Assembly: GCF_002025665.1 (NCBI RefSeq)
Contig: NZ_CP018786.1
Coordinates: forward strand, 2,542,001-2,606,000
Source of the DNA: Chryseobacterium indologenes
GTDB taxonomy: Bacteria; Bacteroidota; Bacteroidia; Flavobacteriales; Weeksellaceae
Direction: 5' to 3'
Length of the DNA stretch: 64,000 bases
Both the position numbers and the translations under genes were made by a program. Shown piece after piece: positions 58,993 to 64,000 of this stretch (its first letter is position 1; every line of letters starts with the position of its first letter). A model generated the notes under the pieces. The model was given only the letters and a program-made list of their open reading frames with translations. It did not search any database and was not told the origin of the DNA.

Positions 58993-59601
58993 ATGAAAAA
59001 AATACTTTTCGCTTCTATTCTGGCTTTATCTCTGCTTTCCTGCGGAGAAAACAAATCGCAGCAGGCTCCTGTGATAGAAAACGCAGTTGACAATGCTGAG
59101 TCTTCAGTTTCAGGAACTATTAAAAAAAATACCAGATACTCCTCACGTGAAGGAAACCTTGTTCATGAAATCTATCAGGAGCTGATAAAAAATGATAAAA
59201 CTTTACAGGATCTTGATACAAGAATAGAAAATATTCAAAAGGAAGCTGAAAACTCCATTTCGGAATATGATGATATTATCGGTAAATCGGAAACCTACTA
59301 TAATGATGCAATGGCACTATCAAATTCGGTAACCGATTCTGTTACAAAAAAACAAATTGAAAAAGAGATAAAAGCAAGCTCTGAAAAATACGATATAAAA
59401 ACACAAACTATCCGAGACCTCATCGCCAAAATAAAAGCAAATAGGACCACACTTCATGATCAATACCTTGTATTCAAAATCAGAAAAACGCTTCCTGAAA
59501 TTGAAAAATACCAAACCGCTCATCCACTGAAAGCAGACAACCTCAATCAATTTATCAATAAGCAGAATCAACTTCTAGAAGAATTGAAAAAATTAAAATA
59601 A
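58993..59601 (+). CDS. Coiled-coil lipoprotein of unknown function
   Basis: 202 residues with lipobox LLSC (MKKILFASILALSLLSCGEN). The mature part is almost entirely helical and coiled-coil-like (LQDLDTRIENIQKEAENSIS, KQIEKEIKASSEKYDIKTQT). No family recognised. It is followed after 15 bases by a GNAT gene in what looks like an operon with the FAD monooxygenase further on. Confidence 0.8.
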   Translation: MKKILFASILALSLLSCGENKSQQAPVIENAVDNAESSVSGTIKKNTRYSSREGNLVHEIYQELIKNDKTLQDLDTRIENIQKEAENSISEYDDIIGKSETYYNDAMALSNSVTDSVTKKQIEKEIKASSEKYDIKTQTIRDLIAKIKANRTTLHDQYLVFKIRKTLPEIEKYQTAHPLKADNLNQFINKQNQLLEELKKLK

Positions 59602-59616
59602 AAACCATTACACCTC

Positions 59617-60117
59617 ATGAAATATACTACCCAATGGCTTACCGATAAAAGCCGAGTGAAAGAACTCGTAGACTTTTTCATTACCCATAAAACAGATGCT
59701 TACATTTCTCATGGCGAAATGATGTCAGGAAGAGCTATAGATTCACACCACTGGAATCCAGATCTTGAACTGATTCTGACAGAACAACTAATCACTGATT
59801 TTAATTCTGACGGGAACTCCAAACTGAATATTCTGATCGCTGAAAATGAAAATGGAGAAATTGTCGGCATGATGGTTTTCAACGTCATCAACAGTCCTTT
59901 TAAAAAATATGCAATTCTGGAGGATATGCTCCTGGATCAGTCTGTGAGAGGTCAATCCCTGGGAAGTACTCTTTTGGAGAAAGCCATTCATGAATCTAAA
60001 AACTGGAATATCAGTTTCATTTTGCTGGAAAGCGGAGTCAATAATCATGGTGCTCACAACTTTTTCAGCCGATATGGTTTTAAAAAGGTATCAGAGAGTT
60101 ATATTTTAACGCTATAA
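59617..60117 (+). CDS. GNAT family N-acetyltransferase
   Basis: 166 residues: MLLDQSVRGQSLGSTLLEKAI is motif A for acetyl-CoA, and FILLESGVNNHGAHNFFSRY with GFKKVSESYIL the C-terminal part. Acceptor unknown. Confidence 0.9.
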   Translation: MKYTTQWLTDKSRVKELVDFFITHKTDAYISHGEMMSGRAIDSHHWNPDLELILTEQLITDFNSDGNSKLNILIAENENGEIVGMMVFNVINSPFKKYAILEDMLLDQSVRGQSLGSTLLEKAIHESKNWNISFILLESGVNNHGAHNFFSRYGFKKVSESYILTL

Positions 60118-60195
60118 GTTACCATTAGACTGTCATAAAAAGATATACCAATAAGAATCTTTCACCTCTTTACGTTTTAAATAAAACTAAGCCTT

Positions 60196-61314
60196 ATGAA
60201 CACCATTTCAATCATCGGAGCCGGAATCGGAGGACTTACCCTCGGAAATGTACTGAAAAAGCATCAATATGATTTTACGATCTATGAATCTGCTCCCGAA
60301 ATAAAACCTGTAGGAGCCGGAATTATGATGGCCGTCAATGCCATGCAGGTTTTTGATCGTTTGGGCTTAAAAGAAAAGATTGAAAATGCAGGTAATAAAG
60401 TTCATAGAATCGTTATCGCCAATGAATCTTTACAGACCATCACCAAAACAGAGATTATGGAACTGGAATTTCAGTACAATTCCTGTAACGTTGCCATTCA
60501 CCGGGCTGAGCTTCAGAAAATTATGGCTGAAAATTTAAACCCAGATTCTATACAACTGAACCATTCATTACAAAAAATAAGAAAAGAAGAAAACTATATT
60601 TTAGATTTTGAAAATGGAAAACGGATTGAAAGTACAATCGTTTTTGGAGCCGACGGTATAAAATCTCCTATCCGTAATCAGATCCTGAAAACAGGTATCA
60701 TACGGAACTCTGGGCAGAAATGCTGGCGTGGCCTGGTAGATTTTGACCTTCCGGAAAAACACCATCAGGAAGCTTTTGAAATGTGGGGAAAAGGAAAACG
60801 TTTCGGTTTTGTAAAAATTTCTGATAAAAAAGTGTACTGGTATGCCTGTGTCAATGAAAAAAGCTTTGGAAAGGATTTGAAAATTGCAGAGATCTTTAAA
60901 GATTTTGATGCTTTGGTTTTAAAAATTATTGAAGCTACCACCAACGAAAATATTATCTGCAACACAATTTCTGACCTCGCTCCTATTCCTCAATGGTATT
61001 CTGAAAATCTTTGTCTGATTGGTGATGCGGCCCACGCTACAACTCCCAATATGGGACAAGGTGCCTGCCAGGCCATTGAAGATGCTTATATCATTGGAAG
61101 ATTACTGGAAGATCATCAGGATTTCAATGCTATTTTCAAAAAGTTTCAAGGGATCAGAAGAAAAAAAGTTGACTCTATCGTCAATACAAGCCGTACCATC
61201 GGAAAGGTTTCTCAATGGGAAAGAGGAAATTCAATCCGGAATTTTCTGATGGGCTTACTACCGGAAAGTATGAATCAGAAAATGGCGAGAAAAATCATAG
61301 AACTGGAAATGTAG
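60196..61314 (+). CDS. FAD-dependent aromatic-ring-type monooxygenase
   Basis: 372 residues of the PHBH/UbiH-type flavin monooxygenase fold: SIIGAGIGGLTLGNVLKK at the N-terminus binds ADP of FAD, FGADGIKSPIRNQ is the DG motif, and NLCLIGDAAHATTPNMGQGACQAIEDA the GD motif. Uses NAD(P)H and O2 to hydroxylate a small molecule. TetX-like enzymes share the fold, but the substrate cannot be told and resistance should not be assumed. Last gene of a short run after the lipoprotein and GNAT. Confidence 0.9.
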   Translation: MNTISIIGAGIGGLTLGNVLKKHQYDFTIYESAPEIKPVGAGIMMAVNAMQVFDRLGLKEKIENAGNKVHRIVIANESLQTITKTEIMELEFQYNSCNVAIHRAELQKIMAENLNPDSIQLNHSLQKIRKEENYILDFENGKRIESTIVFGADGIKSPIRNQILKTGIIRNSGQKCWRGLVDFDLPEKHHQEAFEMWGKGKRFGFVKISDKKVYWYACVNEKSFGKDLKIAEIFKDFDALVLKIIEATTNENIICNTISDLAPIPQWYSENLCLIGDAAHATTPNMGQGACQAIEDAYIIGRLLEDHQDFNAIFKKFQGIRRKKVDSIVNTSRTIGKVSQWERGNSIRNFLMGLLPESMNQKMARKIIELEM

Positions 61315-61387
61315 GTCATTATTGTTAGAATCGATAAAAATTAAAAAATCATAAACAATTTATTAATAACAACTAAAACTTAAAAAC

Positions 61388-63421
61388 ATGAAAAAAATCT
61401 TTTATGTATTGCTCCTGCTCATAGGAGTACATACAGCACGAGCACAGGAGGTCCCGGTACTGGACAGAGGTTTATTCTTTGGTAACCCGGAAATTTCAGG
61501 AGGACAACTGAGCCCGGATGGAAAATGGATTTCCTTTACAAAAGAATATGAGGGGATTATGAATATCTGGGTAAAAAAAATTGATGAGCCTTTTGAAAAA
61601 GCACGTCCTTTAACAAACAGCAAACGCCCGTTGAATGGATATTTCTGGACAGAAGACGGAAAATATATCCTGTATGTAAAAGATAATAACGGAGATGAAA
61701 ACATGAATATTTTTGCAGTAGATCCTATGGCAAAAGTGACAAAAGGAGTTCCGGAATCAAGAAATATAACACCGCTTAAAGACGTTACTGCAAGTATTTA
61801 TCTGGCAAGCAGAAAAGATCCTGATTTACTAATGATTGGTTTGAATAACCGTGATAAAGCATGGCACGATTTATATTCACTGAAGATTTCTACAGGACAG
61901 CTGAAAAAGATTTACGAAAATACAGACCGTATTACAAGCTATGAATTTGACTGGGATGAAAAATTGAGGGTTCTTTCTAAAACGGATGATAAAGGAACCA
62001 CACAGTTTTTTTACAAAGAAGGCGATAAGCTGACTCCTATTTACGAAACATTGGTAACGGAAAGTGCTTATATATCAAACTGGAACGAAGACAATTCTAA
62101 GTTTTATCTGGTAACCAATAAAGGAGATCTGGATAAATCTGCACTATTCCTGATGGATCCGAAAACAAAACAGATTACAAAAATAGAAAGTGATCCTAAA
62201 GATAAAGTAGATTTTGGAGGACTGTTTATGGACAGAAATACAAGAAAGATGATTTATACGTCTTATACAGGAGATAAAACAGAATATTACTGGAAAGATA
62301 AAGCGTGGGAAGCTAATTATAAATTCCTGCAAAGTAAATTCCCAGGAAGAGAGGTTGGTTTTGCAAGTTCTACCAATGATTATTCTAAGTTTCTGGTTTC
62401 TGTGGGAGGAGATAAATATGCTTCAGAAGCGTATTTCTTCGATGCAAAGACAAAACAGCTCATATTCCAGTATACGCCAAGAACAGAATTGAAAAAGGTT
62501 GAGAAGTATCTGGCTGCAATGACTCCTATCAGCTATAAAAGCAGTGACGGACTTGAAATTCCGGCTTATCTGACTTTACCTGTAGGTTCATCTGGCAAGA
62601 ATGTTCCTGTTGTTGTTTTGGTTCACGGAGGCCCAAAAGGTCCAAGAGATTATTGGGGATATAACTCAACAGTACAGTTTTTAGCCAACAGAGGGTATGC
62701 CGTGCTTCAGCCTAACTTCAGAGCAAGTGGCGGTTATGGTAAAAAGTTCCAGAATGGCGGAGACCTTCAATGGGGAAAACTGATGCAGGATGACATTACC
62801 TGGGGCGTAAAATACCTTATTGATCAGGGAATTGCAGATAAAAATAAAGTAGTCATCATGGGAGGAAGCTACGGTGGCTATGCAACACTGGCAGGTCTGG
62901 CTTTCACTCCGGATGTATATGCTGCGGGAGTAGATATCGTAGGACCAAGTAACTTATTTACGTTACTGGATTCAGTTCCTGCTTACTGGGAAGCTGCCCG
63001 TGCTTTCCTTTATGGGATGGTAGGTGATCCTAAAACGGAAGAAGGTAAAAAACGTATGCATGAGGCAAGCCCTTTATTCAGTGTAGATAAAATCAACAAA
63101 CCTTTACTGATTGTTCAGGGAGCTAATGATCCAAGAGTAAAGCAGGCTGAGGCAGATCAGATTGTCATCGCGCTTCGTGATAAAGGTAAAAAGGTTAATT
63201 ATATCTTAGCGGATGATGAAGGTCACGGATTCCGTAAACCGGTAAATAGTATGGCGATGTATGCTGAAACAGAGAAATTCCTCGCTGAAGTAATCGGAGG
63301 AAGATATCAGAAAGAAATGCCTGAAAATGTAGCAAAACGTCTGAAAGAAATGACGGTTGATATTTCGAAAGTTACTTATACACCAGCAAAGACTGAAAAA
63401 GCCGCAGGAGCTTCTAAATAA
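61388..63421 (+). CDS. Secreted S9-family serine peptidase (prolyl oligopeptidase/acylaminoacyl-peptidase type)
   Basis: 677 residues with a signal peptide (ending ARAQ). The first 390 residues form a WD40-like beta-propeller ([18 protein letters not shown] and [20 protein letters not shown]). The C-terminal alpha/beta-hydrolase domain has the catalytic Ser494 in GGSYGGYA, Asp581 in GANDPRV and His613 in EGHGF, with [14 protein letters not shown] (oxyanion region). It cleaves short peptides, probably imported or extracellular ones. Full length; monocistronic. Confidence 0.94.
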   Translation: MKKIFYVLLLLIGVHTARAQEVPVLDRGLFFGNPEISGGQLSPDGKWISFTKEYEGIMNIWVKKIDEPFEKARPLTNSKRPLNGYFWTEDGKYILYVKDNNGDENMNIFAVDPMAKVTKGVPESRNITPLKDVTASIYLASRKDPDLLMIGLNNRDKAWHDLYSLKISTGQLKKIYENTDRITSYEFDWDEKLRVLSKTDDKGTTQFFYKEGDKLTPIYETLVTESAYISNWNEDNSKFYLVTNKGDLDKSALFLMDPKTKQITKIESDPKDKVDFGGLFMDRNTRKMIYTSYTGDKTEYYWKDKAWEANYKFLQSKFPGREVGFASSTNDYSKFLVSVGGDKYASEAYFFDAKTKQLIFQYTPRTELKKVEKYLAAMTPISYKSSDGLEIPAYLTLPVGSSGKNVPVVVLVHGGPKGPRDYWGYNSTVQFLANRGYAVLQPNFRASGGYGKKFQNGGDLQWGKLMQDDITWGVKYLIDQGIADKNKVVIMGGSYGGYATLAGLAFTPDVYAAGVDIVGPSNLFTLLDSVPAYWEAARAFLYGMVGDPKTEEGKKRMHEASPLFSVDKINKPLLIVQGANDPRVKQAEADQIVIALRDKGKKVNYILADDEGHGFRKPVNSMAMYAETEKFLAEVIGGRYQKEMPENVAKRLKEMTVDISKVTYTPAKTEKAAGASK

Positions 63422-63442
63422 AAGCATTTGCATCAATTATAT

Positions 63443-63477
63443 AAAGCCATCTCGTGAAAATGAGATGGCTTTTTTTA
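63443..63477 (+). terminator. Rho-independent terminator of the S9 peptidase gene
   Basis: Perfect 11-bp stem AAAGCCATCTC / GAGATGGCTTT, 8-base loop, then TTTTT. Confidence 0.92.
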
Positions 63478-63572
63478 TTGATTCCGGTCTATATAGAATA
63501 TATCTTTAGGACCTATAAAAGGGAATAAACAAACTCTTTTTCTAAGCAAATGTATTACATAAAGCTTCTTCA

Positions 63573-63602
63573 GCGACGAAGTTGCTTCTTTGCCTTCTAA
63601 AA
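63573..63602 (+). repeat. Degenerate TTTGC-type intergenic repeat
   Basis: GACGAAGTTGCTTCTTTGCC and flanks resemble 46348-46373. The rest of 63478-63660 is AT-rich with no gene. Confidence 0.4.
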
Positions 63603-63670
63603 TTAAACATTACAATTATCTATTCTTTGTGTTTATATACAGTTTGGCAATAACTAACATCTATTTGATC

Positions 63671-63702
63671 AAAAAAAGCTGCCTCAATGAGACAGCTTTT
63701 TT
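63671..63702. terminator. Terminator at the 3' end of the barrel gene, likely bidirectional
   Basis: AAAAAAGCTG-C-CTC and GAG-A-CAGCTTTTTT pair with a single mismatch; A and T runs on both sides. Confidence 0.8.
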
Positions 63703-63721
63703 GAATATAATTTATTTGTAA

Positions 63722-64000
63722 TTAATAAGTTAAAGTAACACCCGCACCCCAACCTATTTCTTTATCATAGTTTCCGGAAAAGGATAACCATTTCTGCACA
63801 ATGTACCGAAGTCCTGTAGAAAACTCACCGTCCGAATTGATGCTAAAGTTCCCTCTCAGCCTTCTGGAAAGCGGTATATCTTCACGACTAAGCTCTAATA
63901 ATACTTTTCCGTTCTGATCAACACTTGCATCAGCAGTAATCAGCATTGGCAATACATACTGCATACCCACCATCAATGCAAATCTGTTTTTTGAAGCCTT
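63722..64000 (-). CDS. Outer-membrane beta-barrel protein, C-terminal end (truncated by window edge)
   Basis: The frame is open to base 64000, so the gene begins beyond the window; the 92 visible residues include KNRFALMVGMQYVLPMLITA and end LSFSGNYDKEIGWGAGVTLT-Y, with alternating strands and a terminal aromatic residue typical of a barrel. The family cannot be fixed from this part; copper-resistance (CopB-like) barrels in multicopper loci are one possibility. Terminated by the hairpin at 63671. Confidence 0.7.
   Translation of the reverse strand, partial: KASKNRFALMVGMQYVLPMLITADASVDQNGKVLLELSREDIPLSRRLRGNFSINSDGEFSTGLRYIVQKWLSFSGNYDKEIGWGAGVTLTY

Noticed and set aside
60196-61314. TetX tetracycline-inactivating enzyme
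   Set aside because: Only the general flavin-monooxygenase motifs are shared; nothing in the sequence marks tetracycline as a substrate.

Overview
The window looks like a stretch of a Chryseobacterium chromosome (Bacteroidota, Flavobacteriia, Weeksellaceae). The DNA is AT-rich. Many genes are preceded by the Bacteroidota -7 box TAnnTTTG. There is a short RpoD without region 1.1, a type IX secretion (T9SS) C-terminal sorting tail, type VI proteins of the Bacteroidota subtype (TssN/TssK/TssG), and a subclass B1 metallo-beta-lactamase of the IND/CGB/CIA kind. I saw no rRNA, tRNA, CRISPR array, insertion sequence or prophage. Genus-level placement is inference from these features.

Layout. 1-2 kb: end of an ABC-2 exporter operon. 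2-6.3 kb: an ECF sigma/anti-sigma pair diverging from msrB, a fasciclin-domain protein and two ferritin-like proteins; msrB and the fasciclin gene share an unusual promoter signature that the sigma factor may read. 6.7-16.7 kb: a 1302-residue hybrid histidine kinase, a receiver-only regulator, a HEAT-repeat membrane protein and a glycosyltransferase 2 / LtaS-type sulfatase fusion, convergent with a YaiO-type TPR/beta-barrel protein. This is a candidate polysaccharide synthesis, modification and export system. 17-24 kb: a LexA-like repressor, a Gly/Val-rich bacteriocin-like peptide, a ZnuD-like TonB receptor with an operator on its promoter, a T9SS surface protein with DUF285-type repeats, and scars of a decayed second copy of that locus. 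24-35 kb: an accessory patchwork of small secreted proteins, a MocR regulator, GNAT/ABM genes, and frameshifted remnants.

35-42 kb: an EamA transporter behind a proline-rich 12-residue leader ORF and an attenuator-like hairpin, an SRA-HNH modification-dependent nuclease, a YdcF protein, a methyltransferase, a SymE-like toxin, and an XRE regulator with a coiled-coil membrane protein. 42-48.9 kb: the Prc protease, an ArsR/SRPBCC/YdeI/DoxX/DUF4256 run interrupted by low-complexity repeats, a secreted TIM-barrel protein, a MITE-like palindromic element and a lipoprotein. 49-52 kb: threonine aldolase, a DtxR-family regulator with a dyad on its promoter, an Lrp remnant and the B1 beta-lactamase. 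52-57.6 kb: a PLP enzyme, an isolated tssG-tssN-tssK operon and an S1/P1 nuclease. 57.9-64 kb: rpoD, a lipoprotein, GNAT, an FAD monooxygenase, an S9 peptidase and the end of an outer-membrane barrel.

The best candidates for undescribed biology are the GT2-LtaS fusion locus, the ECF oxidative-stress regulon with its shared promoter, the Gly-rich CX3C peptide beside a metal-type TonB receptor, and the polyproline leader ORF. All protein identities come from reading motifs in the sequence; no database search was run.
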